Of a stretch of 64,000 nt of DNA, positions 1 to 14,400 are shown one piece after another. The notes under the pieces are model-generated. The model did not search any database, was not told where the DNA came from, and saw nothing but the letters and a program-made list of their open reading frames with translations. This DNA comes from Lichenostomus cassidix. Lineage: Eukaryota > Chordata > Aves > Passeriformes > Meliphagidae. A program made the translations under genes and the position numbers. How positions within the stretch are numbered: position 1 is the stretch's first letter; each line of letters begins with the position of its first letter. The stretch spans positions 20,928,943 through 20,992,942 of the forward strand of contig CM039211.1 in the NCBI GenBank assembly GCA_008360975.2, read 5' to 3'.

Positions 1-3000
1 CTAATGGGAAGAAATAGATTGCGAAGAGATGAGCCTGTAATGTCTACAATTCACCATAATGCACGTGGTATATCTTTTCCCAGCTTTTAGAAGGTGTTTC
101 AGTGACCCATATATTTCACAGAATATGCCACAGAGCGCTTGCTGTGAAATATTATGATAAGGCTTTTAGCAGCCATTGTAGAAATAGATGAATTCAGAGA
201 AGCATAAATGAACACAAGAAGTGCATGGTATTTCACTCTTAATTTTTGTTTTATCAACAGTACTGACAGTCCATAAAAGGGGTTGTAGTCATAAATATAT
301 AGTATAATTTTACTACTCTAGTGGAATTTAGCTCCTTCAGAAAATGTAAGTTTTTCATTTACTGGAGTCACACAGGTACTTAATTGGCCTTTCCCTGGGT
401 GATGGCTGTAGTTCTGAATTCACAATGAAAACAAAAGTAGTAAAGATAAATTGGGAGGTAAATGATTTTGTTCTGCATAAGCATTGTTTTATTCCTTGCT
501 TGTTGTCATTTACATCTAAAAGAGGAGAATGGGAAAAACATGAACAAGCACTTTGATTTTGCAGCTCTGCAAACCCTTACCCAGATGAATGACCACGAAA
601 CCTGACTTACAGCTGGGTTTTCAAAATTGTATTCTTATGTTGCCATGAGAAGTACTCATTTTGATTTCCCTTCTGTTCACTTAGCACAGAGAAATTTTTC
701 ACCAGTCACTTTCACACACCTAGCATTACATACATGAGTTAAGAAGCTTACTGCCCATAAATACTACCTCATTTAGGAAAAAGAAAAATTTTAGGTGCAT
801 TCAGATGGTGACTCAGAGCTGCACAGTGATGACTAGAACTTTGGAGGTGGCCAGCCCTCTGCAGTTATATTACAGGTAGCCCAGAGGGAGTGAAGTTCCT
901 GGCGTGGTGTCTCAGACAGGTTTTTAAGGTGGAGTCATGTGAATCGCCTCTGTGCCTGCTCCTGCCTTCCCTGAAAGCATTAGGAATTCTTTTGTTCATT
1001 TGAATAGTAGTAAAAAGAGCTTGGGGTCTTCCTCCTCTACCCAGCCCATAAGCAGAGTTTAAGATATACCTTAAATTTCATGACCTATTTTTTTCTGCAA
1101 TTCAAATTAGTCATTTTTTAAACTTCAGCACTTTCAGCTATTGCTATAGAAATGACAGTGTCTTTTTGGAAAACTCATTAATAATATTTTGAAGCACTCT
1201 GTTTACAAAAGCTTTCCTCTTATCCATTAGAACAAATGAATGACTTATCCGATTTCAGAATATTTGTAAGGTGAGTTTTATAGATCCCATTAAATGTTTA
1301 AAACTGTTTGCAAGAAAATTATGCCTGTCTTCATGCACTCAGCTCACAGTGTGCTTTCCCCATGTCTTCAGATTTGTGAGATACACCAGTGGAAAAAAAA
1401 AAAGGATTATACTAATTTGAAATAGGTCAGTCTAAAGGTGAAATCCTTAGACTGGTTATTTTAATGCTCTGGTGTTCTCAACAAAGTTCAGAAAGGTTGA
1501 GAATATAATACGGGAAAAAATGCACTGAAGTACAGAAAAGATTAAGTGAGTGAACTGTACAGTCATGACCCCTGTATATAATAGAAATATTTTCTGGGCA
1601 AAATTAAGACTGCTGTTAGATGTACATTTACAGATTGACTGCAGATATGTACAGCAGTGTAATTTTTGTTCACTCTGACTTTTCTACTGCTTGATTAAAA
1701 GACTAGATGTTTTCCCTTGAGATTCACTCTTCTGGCTAATGTGCTGTAATTGCAATGGAGTGCTTAGTACAGCAGCAACGAGCACTATTCTGTAATAAAT
1801 TTAGGTCACTGCAGAGTTCATCATGTAGTCCATGGCAACAGAAGATAAGGTGATGGTTTGTTCATCTCTAGCTCTTAGCTGCAGTGTCACTGATTCTCCT
1901 GTCTAATTATACTATTAGAACTAAATGTAGGCAAATTGTCCAAGTCCCAGGGTCTCTTCCTTCCTTCTGTATATGTAATATTTCAGCAAGAGAAAAAAAT
2001 AATGTAGGAGCATTATAACTGAAATGTGAACCAGAAGAATTCTTAGGCAAGAAAAAGACACTCACATTTTACCTTGGAGCATTCCTTTCCTATTTTCATA
2101 TAATCCCTCAGATCAATATTTTTTAAATCCTTCCATTTTTACAAACCCCTACACTTATTTTTTATTTCTCTAGCAAAAGGTGATGAAAATTGTACAAGGC
2201 TTTCAGAACTGTTGATTGAAATTGCAAAGCTTGCAATTGGGAATGAGTTTGGGGAGCAAGCATTTTGCTACAAGTTTTTTCTCTCTGCTTATTTGCTTGA
2301 CCTTGTGCTTGAGAATATTTTATTCATTAAGCTTGTTTGCAAAGTGGCCATTCAGATTAAATTTGAGTTTCAGGCCATTTACAAATTTTTCACTTCAAAG
2401 ATTTTAAAGTTTTATTGTTTCCCATCCGATATACATAAACACCACTACCACTAAATGCCTATTTCCTGCATTAGGAATATAAGTAGAACTGAAATACTTT
2501 ATCATGGCTTCCATAATACTGCACATAACAAACTTGTTCTTCATTTAGTTATGCATTTTAATCTCTTGTTGTTGCAGCTGATGATGTTTGCTGATTATCA
2601 TATCTCTCATGAAAGGATTGAGGGAAAAGTTCAAAGCATTGAAGCATAAATGTAAAGCAGTGGCATCTGAGAAAGGTCTGGGGGTGGGGGTAGGATTTAA
2701 ATTTAACATATACTTAAAACGGGGAACAGCGAACTGCAGTGGATTGCAGAATTTGGATGCACTTTTTGTTAGTTTTGAAGATTTTAGCCTTAAGAATCTC
2801 AAATATTTTTAAATAATTTAATAGTAGTTTTATGCAGTGCTGTATAAGCCCATAAGTATGAATGTCAAGAACAATGGCAATGATCTCATTAGAAAATGGT
2901 AAGCAGAAAGATATGTCTGACTTGTCTACCAAAATAAGGACATCAGATCTTATATATTTTAGCTCTTTGATCTGTGACAAAAATGGAAGTACTGTGTCTG

Positions 3001-3195
3001 CATGGTTAGGGCTCATGTTTTGAAGGGAATTTAAGGAAGTTGAAAATTTCTCACCTGTATTCTCAAATACCTTGAGCATTCATGATATCACCTGGAATTT
3101 CATTGTAATACATTTCCCACGTAAATTCCCAAGAGGAAGCTTTTAATAATCCATAACTTTAAGTGTCTTAACTAGCACTTTTGTGGGAGACTGAA
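1..3195. other. AT-rich non-coding DNA, no gene seen
   Basis: This stretch is AT-rich with stops in all frames. The open frames near 2212-2454 and on the minus strand at 2545-3079 are short, overlap each other on both strands and show no protein-like composition. A short A run lies at 1393-1403. I see no repeat family that I recognise. It could be intergenic or intronic; the sequence does not tell which. Confidence 0.7.
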
Positions 3196-3790
3196 ATGTA
3201 AATGGTTAATTCCTCAAAGAAATTGCCCATAAGTGAAGGGCTGGGTGCTTTGCTGAGGTCCAGTTTGACCCTTCCCCTGTCCCCGAAGGAGGAGGAGGTG
3301 AAGTTTTCGATGTGTGGTGTTAATCCCCAGAAGACAAAGGCAGTGAACTCCCATCACCATATAGAGAAGGTTTTTATCATGCTGACTGTCCTCCCTTACA
3401 CACCCTGCCCTGTGGAAGGTCACATTCACTTGAGACATTCACGTTCACACATAGCCCTGAAGGTTCTCATCCCTCCTGATGGAGCAGAACTGGCTCCACT
3501 ATGCTGATGTGAGAGGCAGCTGTCATGTCTTAGGCAGGGTTGTAACCCACCAGAACCTGAAGCACACACAGGCTCATGTCTGGGGCCTTCCACCAAGGAC
3601 TGAAGGCTCTCCCTCAGGGAATGTACCTGAGCATTCCCATTAAACCCAGGCCTCTATTATCCCACTGCTCTTCTTGCTTTGTGGGCGTCCCCCCACCCCG
3701 ATGGATCAAGACTCTGACCATCACCTCAACAAGACTCTGACCATCACTTCACAACAATCAAGTCTCTTTGCAGGATCCATGGGTGGTGGT
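3196..3790 (+). mobile_element. LTR-like GC-rich block, probable degraded solo LTR
   Basis: About 600 bases of distinctly higher GC content sit between AT-rich flanks. The block has an ATTAAA polyadenylation-like signal near 3640, followed by pyrimidine- and C-rich sequence, then two 23-base direct repeats at 3707-3752 (units begin CAAGACTCTGACCATCAC). This order (GC-rich body, poly(A)-type signal, repeat-bearing end) is that of an LTR, and the ending recalls passerine LTRs from memory. No internal retroviral region, no clear TG...CA ends and no target-site duplication were found, so boundaries are approximate. The frames at 3202-3507 and 3214-3438 on opposite strands look fortuitous. Confidence 0.4.
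3707..3752 (+). repeat. Two 23-base direct repeats
   Basis: Two adjacent near-identical 23-base units differ at very few positions; the shared core is AAGACTCTGACCATCAC. They lie at the 3' side of the LTR-like block and may be part of its structure. Confidence 0.85.
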
Positions 3791-6700
3791 ATCTTTTTAC
3801 TCTTAATTTTTCTTTCTTTCTTTTTGCTCATACATTTTTCAAAGGTATATTTTTATACCTTTGTATTGCTATATTACTATAGCTAATAATATCCAAAATA
3901 GCTACATACCTGCTTTCCATTGCAACCAAATTGCTCTAAAAGAAACCCTACCTATATGTATTTATAAACTACAATCATTCAGTGTTGTTTCAGTCTAATC
4001 CACCCCAAAAAATCTAGTAATGAGAACCTGGGCTACCCTTGCCTTCAGGGGCAGGTTGAACAACCTCAAAGATGAAGTCTTAACCCTTACTTGTATGGTA
4101 TTATATGATCAATGGCCCACTTGACTAAGTTTTTCTCTGCAGATTTTCTCTGCAGGTTTCTCTAATTATTCTTCAGTTTTCACATTTTTTGTTTACAGCA
4201 GAACATTTCTGAAACATGTGGACCCTAATATTCTTTACATATAAACTATCTTTAGTGAAGTCAGGAAATTACTTATATGAGCAAATGACTGGATCCACAT
4301 TTTACGCCGTTCTTGCTTATGAAAAAGGTTATGTTTTTTTAAGACACTAAAAAAGCCTTTTGGACAACCTGTGAAGTGGTGTTTGTTTTGGAAAGGGAGA
4401 GATGAAAGATAGACTTTTGAAAGACAAATAATGAAAGAAATTATAGTTGTGTTTATACTTTATTGATATGATTTATATGGTGCAGAAAAGACAGACAAAG
4501 GGAAATTTCAAAGATTTTTCGAACCTCTACATTTTCAGAGCTTTTCAACAAATATATCTCTAACCTGACAGTGCAGCCATATGATTCAAGTGACTCCTAT
4601 TTAAGACAATACTCTACTGATTATGGCTCCTGAGCTTGATTTCAATTCTATGGCATCATTAACTTTGAGTGAAGCTGGTGAAAAGTACTAAGATCTTGCT
4701 GAGATAGTCTCAGATCACAGGCTTTCCATGTCAAATCACTTCTGTTTTCACTACTTTTAAGAGTAGAGAGTAACTGTTGTAAGATGGCTTTCCCATCCTT
4801 ACCCTATATGCTTCCCTTGTCTTACTACAACATTTATTATAAGACCTTTCTTTCAGGACTGATTTCCCTTGCAGTCCAGCTGTGATTACAGTTCTGTTCT
4901 TAGATTCCCTTTCTCCAGATGTCTCTGCTGTGAATTTACTCCTGTTTCCACTCACTCCGTTTTTTTTTTGCCTGGAAAGGATATTGTTACAGACCTCAAG
5001 ATTTTTCTTTAGATAATTCTGTCCCAGAAGTCATGACCATTTCATTCTTGTTTCTATCCTGAGATTAAAAAACCAAACAGAACTTTCTCATTTTAGCTGT
5101 AATTGTATTCCTAAATATCCACAATTTTCTGGAGTGCCTTCCATCTGCTGGAATTTGTTTCCCACATCAGGCAAACAGTCTTAATTTCAGATGACAAGGC
5201 CCTGCTGATCATCTGCAGGTTTCTAACTTAATATCAGACTGAATTTTTAAGATGTACCAAACAATCACCAATAAGTCTGTAATTGAAGATTTTTAAATAG
5301 ACATAGTGCCAGGACAGCCGTTCAGTATCAATTTTTAGGGATAAAAAGTTCTAGGACAAATTTTAGTTTCTGATGCAGGGCAGTTGACAAGTCATAAATT
5401 TCAGACAGTAATATTTAATTAAATGTTCAGAAGGTCTTACTACTAGAATATAGAATATAATGATAAATTTTGGAATTTAATATCCCAGTGCCTTATCCAC
5501 TATCATGATAGAAGGAAAAAAGATTACTGTTGAAAAAACATTACCAAAAGAATAGTGAGTTTGTGACATTATCCTAAGTGAAAAAGTAATTGATTTTTGA
5601 AAGATGTTTTATTGCTGATGGAAGTTATGATTTTATGAACAAAGGAAGAAAAACTGCAGTTAAGACAGATGGCCTTGAAGAAAATTCTCTGGGTATTTCA
5701 TCTGGCATTTTAGAAATGTTACATAGTTAAACCTGTTTTGCTGGTTTAAATTTAAAAAGCACTCAAGCCTTTTATATCACTGAACAAAAGGTGGCTTTCC
5801 ATAACCTTCTGTGTCACAGCAGAAATTTTCTGAAGACTTTTAGTCTTATACATCTAAGATATTTCTGGAAGCTGGAAAGGAAATTACTGCCTGGAGACAG
5901 CCTGTTGTTTTTCTGTTTAGAAGCCTTGAAGATAGACAGAATCCAGCATTCCAAACCACCTGCCTAAAGGATGACAAGGTTACACAAAGGTACTCACAAA
6001 ACTGTGGGAAATGGGGAAAAACGTTTAATATTTGATGATCAAGTGCTTCGAATGAACCTGCAGAGATTTAAAGATTTTGATGTGTGCCGAGATTAACAGA
6101 AATAATTTAGTTGAAGGGTAATAGATTTTACTAAACACATTCTTCTTAGTCTTTTCCCCAACATAATATGACCATTCTTAAAGTAAAAATGTTCATCAGT
6201 AATTGCTGAACAGAAGTGCCTGTGTGACCAAGCACTTACTTATTATAAGAATTTTCAGACAATACAGAATCTGAATGGACAGTAGATGTTATTTAAATAT
6301 TCTCATGTATAACACATTGTTATTTGTAAAGATAAATTGCACAGATACCTGAAATACAAAAGAAAATTCTGACTGTGTCTGTTGCACTCTCTCACCTGGG
6401 CATATCTCACCAAGTACTGGCAGCTGCCCTGTAGAAAAGAGTCTGATCAGCACTCCAAACTGGTTCAATTAAGCCAAAGTTCATGGCTTAACCTGCTTTT
6501 AGAACAATGTTGGGCTTGGGAAATACCCATAAGCTGATAAGAAAATTTTTCTGGTCCAGTGTTTCTCATAGGGTTTTCAACAACATATGTTTTTTTTCTC
6601 TCATTATTCTGTCACTGCTTTCTCTTTGGACCAGTTTGTCCTCCTGAGCAATTAACATATGGTTAGGATTAAAACCTGAGTCTTAGTAGCAAAATTAGAA

Positions 6701-8098
6701 AAAAGAAAGCAAATGGATCTGAAGTTTATATCCATTAGGCAAAAATCGGGGATATTTATAACAACAGAAGTGGATGTGTATCTCACATCCTTTGTAGGAA
6801 ATGTAAGGAAATGGTGTATTTATTGCCTGTGCACTGTAAATTCATAGACTTGATCACTGAGATCAGACAGTGAGAGCTTTGACGAGCTACAAATCCTGGA
6901 TTCAAGCACCATTGCCAAATAATTGCCTCTAATTTTTGTGACAAATGTGGACAAATCATGATTGACACAGCTCTCCAACCTCCCCCGTCCCCCCCCACCT
7001 CCTACCCTGCATAATTACCAGCCAGGCTAAACAGTCCCTGCAGGCAAGGAAGAGAATCTACTATCAATATTTTGATGATCCATTAAGGCAGGCCCTCTCT
7101 GATTGAGTTTCTGCATGTTCACTTGGAATGTAACACTCTGTGACCTTGAAATATGAGCATTAAAGACAGGATACCTTATCTTGCTGCATGTCACTGTCAC
7201 CAAGTAAAGCTTCTAAATTTGCTTTGAAATGAGCTGGTGGTGAAAAGAGAACCTCTACTGTTAAACCTACCTTAACACAAAGCCTGTGTTATTTATTTAC
7301 GATGCTACATGAATCATCTGCACTTTCTGTGATAAGCCCAGGACTGTGTGTCTTTCATTTCAGCTGACATTTTGCTGCCATTTGCCAGGCTAAGTAACTA
7401 CCGTGCAATCACTCCAAGCTGATGTGTGGTCATTGTTTTGCACAAAATGGACATTTAACTCAACTAAAAGACCTTTTTGAAGAATGAAATTTGACAAAGT
7501 AAATTTTTGCTCATATATGAGCAGTCAAGGAAGTCTGTAGCAAATACACTTTTTGTGGTAGCTAAAAAGATTTCTGCAGAGAATTTGACAAACTGTTCTA
7601 CTTCTGTACACAAAGTAAAAAAAAAAAAAAAATTGAACAAAAAAGATTTCTTAGAGTACTCAAAGGCTTTTATTTAGAATTATATATCCTTAGCCTTGCC
7701 TGATAAGGTAGTTGAAATCTGTGCCTTTTTAAAGACAAAGAGCTGTAAGTTTCATACTTTTAAATGTGCTGAAAAGGCTATAATAAAAGGAGCTTTTCTC
7801 CTACCTTGTATTTAATTTTTCCCCCCAATATTTAATTATCAAACACAATGCCAATATTTGATAAACCAACTGCATTTCATGACTTTTTAGCTTTCTTGAC
7901 AAAGCCCTAAAATATAGAATTGCTGCGTATGTTGTGCATAGAGAAATTGCGTACTTTTCTCTCTTTAACTGTAAGATGCAGAAAACTGAGCACAATTAAA
8001 GGATGAGAAGTTTTGCTTTCAATAGTTTAGTCACTGAGAAAATTTGCTGACAGGCTTGCTTGGATAGTTTTATTCCTATTTGAGTTTAAAAAAAATAA

Positions 8099-8100
<2 letters not shown>
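3791..8100. other. AT-rich non-coding DNA, no gene seen
   Basis: No coding region is supported. A short duplication of TTTCTCTGCAG lies at about 4131-4157, and an A run of about 16 lies at 7617-7632. A C-rich run lies at about 6983-7004. No recognisable transposon was seen. Confidence 0.7.

Positions 8101-8135
<35 letters not shown>
8101..8135 (+). repeat. (AAT)n microsatellite
   Basis: An uninterrupted run of AAT triplets, about 11 units, follows an A-rich leader at 8089-8100. It is a plain trinucleotide microsatellite, expected to vary in length. Confidence 0.95.
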
Positions 8136-9902
8136 TTTAAAACACATACAAAATGCATTGGAATTGTCCACAACTGACAAGAAACTTCTAGTTAGAGATC
8201 TAGAGACTGCTGGTTAATAATTTATGAGCTTCTTATGCAGCACACTATGTGACTTTCATTTCCCTGTTCATGAAGCATATCAAAAGCAGGGTGCTACTTG
8301 TAGGTCTCAACAAATTTTCCCCATTTTTTTCTCTTCTAGTTATCCATTGAATACTGTATTTGTTATGCAGAATTGCGGGGAGGAAACGCAAATAATTCTA
8401 GCCTGAGAAAATGCCATCATGACATTCATCATCACTTTGTGACATTTGCTGTCCTCTTATTAAACTGCCTGGCATTTCATGAAACCATGCCCAGACTAAT
8501 TGCACTTTCATTAACTGTTGTTTTCCCCTATTAAATGATCTGATAGTATTTTCCTTCCAGGAATGTCAACATGTTTAACAAACTCTAATAACTACAGCTT
8601 TGAAAACCATCCTGATGGGTCTCTTACTTTTTCCCAGCCTAGTCTGAAACATAGTTTTAATGGTAAGACTATGAGCATCTTATCCATTTGAAACTGACGT
8701 TTCTCCTCCAGTTTGAGGTCTTCAGTAAATGTAAATTTACAAAGGTGGATCCAGTAATGCCTTTGCCTGACATCACATTTATTTTCATCTCCCTGCAGGA
8801 TGCTTTTCATTTTTCAGCTCCAGTATTACAGTTCACTGAAGGCCACATTCCCTTGCAGAAAGCCTGCATTAGTAGGTTTTTACAAGAGGATTATGCAGGG
8901 GAGTGTTTGGGGTAAGGTCGCCTTGGCAAGGGAAAAGCAGGCAACAGCAGCCCCGCAGTTTTGGTGTGAACCCAAAACACACATGAAACCTGCGGGCTGA
9001 TTTGTTCCTTGCCTGCCCTCTTTCAGGAGATGTGACTGGGGGAACCAAGAGGCTGTGGGTCAAGCAGAACCAAGCACACAGTGCCTAGTGCTGAGTGGAA
9101 ACTAAGAGAGCTCTCAGCTCCCCAGCCATGATGCTGCACACCTACTTTGCAGCACCTCTGTCTGCAGCTTCATGTAGTCCTTCAGGACACACAGAATGCC
9201 TGTTTTTTTTCTTAAAATTGCTTTCTCAGGGGCATTTGTACAAAGAAATTCTCACTGGGCCCTTCCGCTTAGCACCAGTTTTACAACATATCTTTTGACC
9301 TAAAAATTTACTCAAAAATATCAAATATTAATTCACTGGGAACAGATTATAGAAGTAAAAGCCAATCTGTGGTAGATATAGTAGTCATTTGTTGGTTATA
9401 TATAAAAAACCCATGAGTCAAACAAATACACTTGTTATCTTGCCAGAAATCATTGTCTCATTAATCTTAGCTATATTAATTTAGTTGTACTATGAAGATC
9501 AAATGCAAGAAAATCCTTTTGGGTTCTCACCAAGGCTCTCTATATTTACCAGAGTTTCTTTGTCTATAAAACCAAAATTTTGCTAACATCTTTAGTAATT
9601 AATTAGAATAACAAGGGATATAGTGAGAGATATAGAACAAACACAGAAACCACTCAGCTATAGAATAAGACCACACTACAAACACACACAGTGTACATCT
9701 CTAACACTGCTTTTCTGGGAAAATAAATCTTGCTTATGAAAATAATATTATCAGGCCACTTCCTAAATGCAAATTTACCAAAGATAGCTGTATGGATACA
9801 CATAGGAAATTGAAAATTATTTTTTGAATAAATAAACTTTTGAGTGGTTTGTAGGTATTTGGCCATTTACTTCTCTCTCATACACACAGCACCATTGCCC
9901 TC

Positions 9903-9938
9903 ATACACATACCCACACACATACCCACACACATACCC
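9903..9938 (+). repeat. CA-rich 12-base tandem repeat
   Basis: About three copies of a 12-base unit (ACACATACCCAC) lie in tandem, extending the CA-rich stretch that begins near 9880. Confidence 0.85.
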
Positions 9939-10097
9939 TCTTGGATTTGCTGACATAAGACACAATACATGATTTTCCTGTGTTCTGTACTTCTTTTCCA
10001 TGATGTGGTTTCTAGAATTGTGGTTTGCAGATTTCTGTAAGCTGTAAAAATGTGGGAAATCTGAACTAAGTAAGAAATCTTAGTATTTGTTCTCCCT

Positions 10098-10131
10098 TGT
10101 CTTACAGATACTTTTTGTCTTACAGATACTT
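10098..10131 (+). repeat. 17-base tandem duplication
   Basis: The sequence TTGTCTTACAGATACT occurs twice in direct succession. It looks like a local slippage duplication. Confidence 0.8.
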
Positions 10132-10878
10132 ATTATCTTGAACTGTGTGTAACCATCGAGTGAGAGTGAACTTGACAAAATGCAGAGAATAAATATGATG
10201 TTAAATGTCTCTCAAAAATCATAAATATATAAACATTGTTTTGACTTTACAAAATAGCTCAGCACACAGAGTAACAAGGTAAAGAACTTGTTAGAAGTTT
10301 CAACACAGTAAATGGAAGTGGGTGAAAGAACAGCTGCTTGGAAGAAAACAGAAAGACACGCAACACTGAAGTTTATCAATTTAATAATTTTAATTCCTCT
10401 TTGTAAAAAAATAATTGTAGGTAGTTGGTTAAAATTTTAGACGCTTAAAGACTACACAGTTCAGTCCAAGTCCATGGTACAATATGATTTGTTGTATGGT
10501 TTTACTTACTCTTCTTGTGCTCTTTCTAACCACATGGTTTTAGATATCCTTAATATTTTACCAACCTTTTATTCATAAGTAAGTTGTCAGTTTTCAGAAA
10601 AGTAAATGTCTAAGATAGACACTTCCTTGCATTTTGAGACTTAGTTGAAACAAATAACTTAGACTCATTGCATGTACCCTTGTAATTTCAAGACTATTTT
10701 CATTTGCTAACATCAAAAAATGTGATTTCTTTTGACATTTCAGAAATCTAACTACATCACACACAGTGTCAGAAATCCTGGTCCATCTGGAACTGTATTT
10801 CAGGACATTAGGCTTTGATAGTTCCTGGAACTTCCTTTTTTGCTTTCAGAAGCAGTTTATACCATACATCTACCAGGG

Positions 10879-11467
10879 TGTCCTGTTCAGCTAGAGTATA
10901 GTTAATTTCTTCACAATAGCTGTTACAATGCTTTGTGTGTGATTAATGTGTTTTGGATTTGGAATGTGAATGGTATTGATAACACTGATGTTTTCGGTTT
11001 TTGCTAAGTTCTTTTTAGTCAAGGATTTTTTTTTTTTTTAATGTCATTTTATGCTCTGAGAGTGAGAAGGTAAACAAAGAAACAAACTGGGAGGAAGCTT
11101 AGCTGGGACAGGTGACTCAAACTGGCCAAAGGGATATTCCACGCCACAGAATGTCATGCCCAGTACATGAACTGGGGGAGTCACCCAGAAGAGCAGCCAG
11201 TCTGGGTTTTGGGAAAGTCTGGTATCTGTGTCACTGGAGCGATTGTAATTGGCATCACTTGTTTTTTTCCCATTATCATTATTGTTGCTGTTATCTACCG
11301 TTATTATTGTATTTTATTTAATTTTAAATTATTAAACTCTTCGTGTCTTGCCATACAAGTTTTACTTTGATTCTTCTCCCCAGTCCACCAGGGTAGAGAG
11401 GCAGACATGGGTGGTTGAGCAAGCAGCTGCATGGTGCTTCATCTCCTACTGGGCTTAAGCCACAAAA
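10879..11467 (+). mobile_element. Solo LTR, avian ERVL-type endogenous retrovirus
   Basis: The sequence matches, along its length, the common avian LTR that I know by heart in outline. The start is TGTCCTG...CAGCTAGAGTATAGTTAATTTCTTC. The middle has GATAACACTGATGTTTTCG, then a motif ending CCAAAGGGATATTCCA, then GTCATGCCCAGTA before a degenerate TATA region. An ATTAAA signal lies at 11331-11336. The end is GGTGCTT...TGGGCTTAAGCCAC. There is no adjacent internal retroviral sequence, so this is a solo LTR left by recombination. The TATA box is mutated (GTACATGAA where I expect ATATAAA), and a T run is inserted near 11025-11039, so it is an old and probably inactive copy. No clean target-site duplication is visible. 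Confidence 0.85.
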
Positions 11468-14400
11468 AGATTACAGTGAGTCCTACTGTTTTCCATGCAC
11501 TTTTGATAACACAGGCCAGTAGAGACAACTAGGTCATGCAAGAAGAGAATGAAAGAGGAAATGCAGAATGAAGGGTGTATAGGTCGTGAAATGATACCTG
11601 TTTAGATGTAATTGTGCCTGCATTTCCCCACACTGAGTTGCCACTGTACAGGAAGTGCCACTGAGCTGTAAAAACCCAGCTACCAACTCAATTGCACACC
11701 AGAAGGCTCACCATAAGCATATTAGTCTTACTGAAGCTGTTCTTTAAAGGTGACTGACACTTGAAAAACACTAGGTTTTCTGAACTGTATGTGAACAAAG
11801 GAGACAGAGACCTTCATATACTGCACAATATGCATTTGTGTAGAAATTCCTTAAAAACTCTGAAATTAGTGTCTTCTTGTAGCCAGTAAATGGAAAGAAA
11901 TTGTCCAGAATAGTCTGTACAGACTGTCCTCTTCCACCTTTTTAAAAAATATTTCACTATGGCATTTTTCCAATTATTGCTTATTATACAATTTAATCCT
12001 AATTATTTTTTCACTAGTTTTCTCTGACAGGATTTTGAATCATTGTTACTTAATTGTTTTGGCATATCCAGTTCCCCAGACGCTGCAAGCCATCACCTTT
12101 GTCACTTCACATCTATTTCATACTTTTCCAGATCATGACAATCAAACCTACCCATCTAAGCATGTATGTCAAGAGCTCTGAAGAAGAGCCTACTAGACAA
12201 GGATGTGACTCAAGATCATAGATAGAAGATGAAATTTGTAGGTAATTTTGTCCAGTTAGTGAGTGCTGTCCCCTTTATCTTTTTCTTCTTAAATCAAATA
12301 AATCTCTAATCGTCTTTGGCACAAATCGTAAATCTATCTATTAGTGTAAAGGGTCTTTCCCTTACTGACAGATGCACAGGCCTGGTAGAGGCCCAATGCT
12401 GCTTTAAAACTATGTTAACTTCCTCTTAACATGTGGATGACAATTTCTGAAACAAAAATTTTCTTTCGTGTTGAGAATCTGGAATGTTGCCATCCGTCTG
12501 CTTTTTTCCATTTCAGATATAGTATAAAGGGTGAAATTCAGGATGCATTTTTGTCCAGTTTGTAATTAGATAGAAATCATGTCACAATATTTCCATGCAA
12601 TGTTATGATTTTTTAAAACATATTATTACTGCTAGAAAGAGGTTGTGCATTGCTTATGGATATGTTTTGGAAGTCCAGAGAACCCAAAGAACACGTGTAT
12701 GCACACCACATCCAGAGGCTCTGTGGTAGTGTAAAAGCGAAGACATCTTGCTATTTCTTCCTATTGTGCCTTCCTTTCTGGATTTCTTACTGCTGGATAA
12801 GACACCACAACCTAACCTATCCTTTTTCTGGAACTGAGCCTTAAATGCAGTTTGGGAAGTGAGTTCACAATAGAGTAAAGTCTGCCTTGTTACCGTCTAG
12901 ATTGACTTTTTGGCTCCTGTGGGTGGCAAGGGAGGACGTGTTCTGAATACGCATAAAAACACAAAATTAATTCCATTTCTATAGCCTTACTCAGTTTTTA
13001 CCATTTAATATTCTGAAATGAAAGATGCACTGTTGCCTGGAACACGTGCTCTCTTTAAGTAAAATGCTGGCGCAAAGTGTCCTGTTGGGAGTGATAACAA
13101 GACTGGTAGCCTTTGTGTCATCTGTTTCTTCACTTACAGTTTTGGTTTTCCTGTGCAGTCAGTATAATTCTTTTTTATGTGGAATTTAGAGGGGCTGTGC
13201 AAATGCTGTAGTCAACCATCCTTCTTAAGCTAGTAGATCACTTTGGAATAGAATAAGAACATAAAATAATTACAGAAGTAAAAATTTATGGAAAGGAACA
13301 TTTGATGTTACACAGCCTCAATTTTTCCACATCTAGCAAAATTATCTTCAGCTTTCAAAGAAGTGTTTCCATTTAGAATTCTTTCTTCATATCTCAGCAT
13401 TCTACTTAGGCAATTTTTCATAATTGCTAGCCTTGCAGCAGCTTCTAATCATTTGTATATTACTGAAAATATGGATTTTTGAAAATTATGTCTCATATAG
13501 ATAACTGTAGAGATACAGTTACATAGATAACTGCTATTCAGGTACTAGGACTTAGATATATTGGAAAATTTCCAACAGCTCTTTGAGTTTTTTTTCTCTT
13601 GCACTTCTTCATATGCACATGCAGTCCTTCATTAAATGTGCACTGGCTGATGTGCACCAGTATAAAATCAATCTGGAGAAAATGTAATATATTATAAATA
13701 GGCTTCGTTCCATACATAATTTATGGCAAAGGTTTTTTGTGTGTAAAGGAAAATTAGTGTAGTGTCTCTGTGTTAGATCTGTTAAGGGACAATGGTAAAA
13801 TGTATTTCTGCCAGCATCATTTCACAGCTTGTATTTGCTGGAAAATGCTGTTTTATTAGCACATGTTCCCTGAGTCTGTGAGACTATCAAAGTGTTGATC
13901 ATGTGTCCACCGCCAGTTTTACTTTAATTCTTTATTTGTCATTCACTGTGATCTAAAAGTCACTTGTCTGTCTTTTTGTTTGTTGAGAACAAAACAAATA
14001 TATTTTTTCTTCACTCTTCAGAAAAGGCTTGCAGTGTTTTGCTCAAATTACTATTTTGCTTTGTGGCTGTTTGTATTTTGATAAACAGTTGTCCAAGGGA
14101 GAGGTTCCTGTTATGGGATAAAAATAATAGCAGGAAATTTTTCTTAAAATTAAGTGGAACCAATTTGGTTCAGTTAGATATTTTTGAAACTTTTATCAAA
14201 TTATGTGATAACATAAGTATTCTGCCTAATTTACCTTTCTGCTTCAAGTAGGGATGATATTTCCTCTTCCCCTCACAACACAGAAGCATGTTTTGCAAGG
14301 CGAAACAGCTACAAAAATACATCTATTTATTGTTGTGAATAGCAAAACATTTATGTAGGTTCAGAGATATGAGTGGTTGTAGGAAATCAGTTTATTTACA

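Larger units (their letters stand above)
8136..10878. other. AT-rich non-coding DNA, no gene seen
   Basis: No supported gene. Short open frames around 8592-9298 overlap on both strands and show no domain. The segment holds a CA-rich tandem repeat (9903-9938) and a small tandem duplication (10098-10131). The 8400-8550 part is evenly composed and could be conserved regulatory DNA, but that cannot be judged without an alignment. Confidence 0.65.
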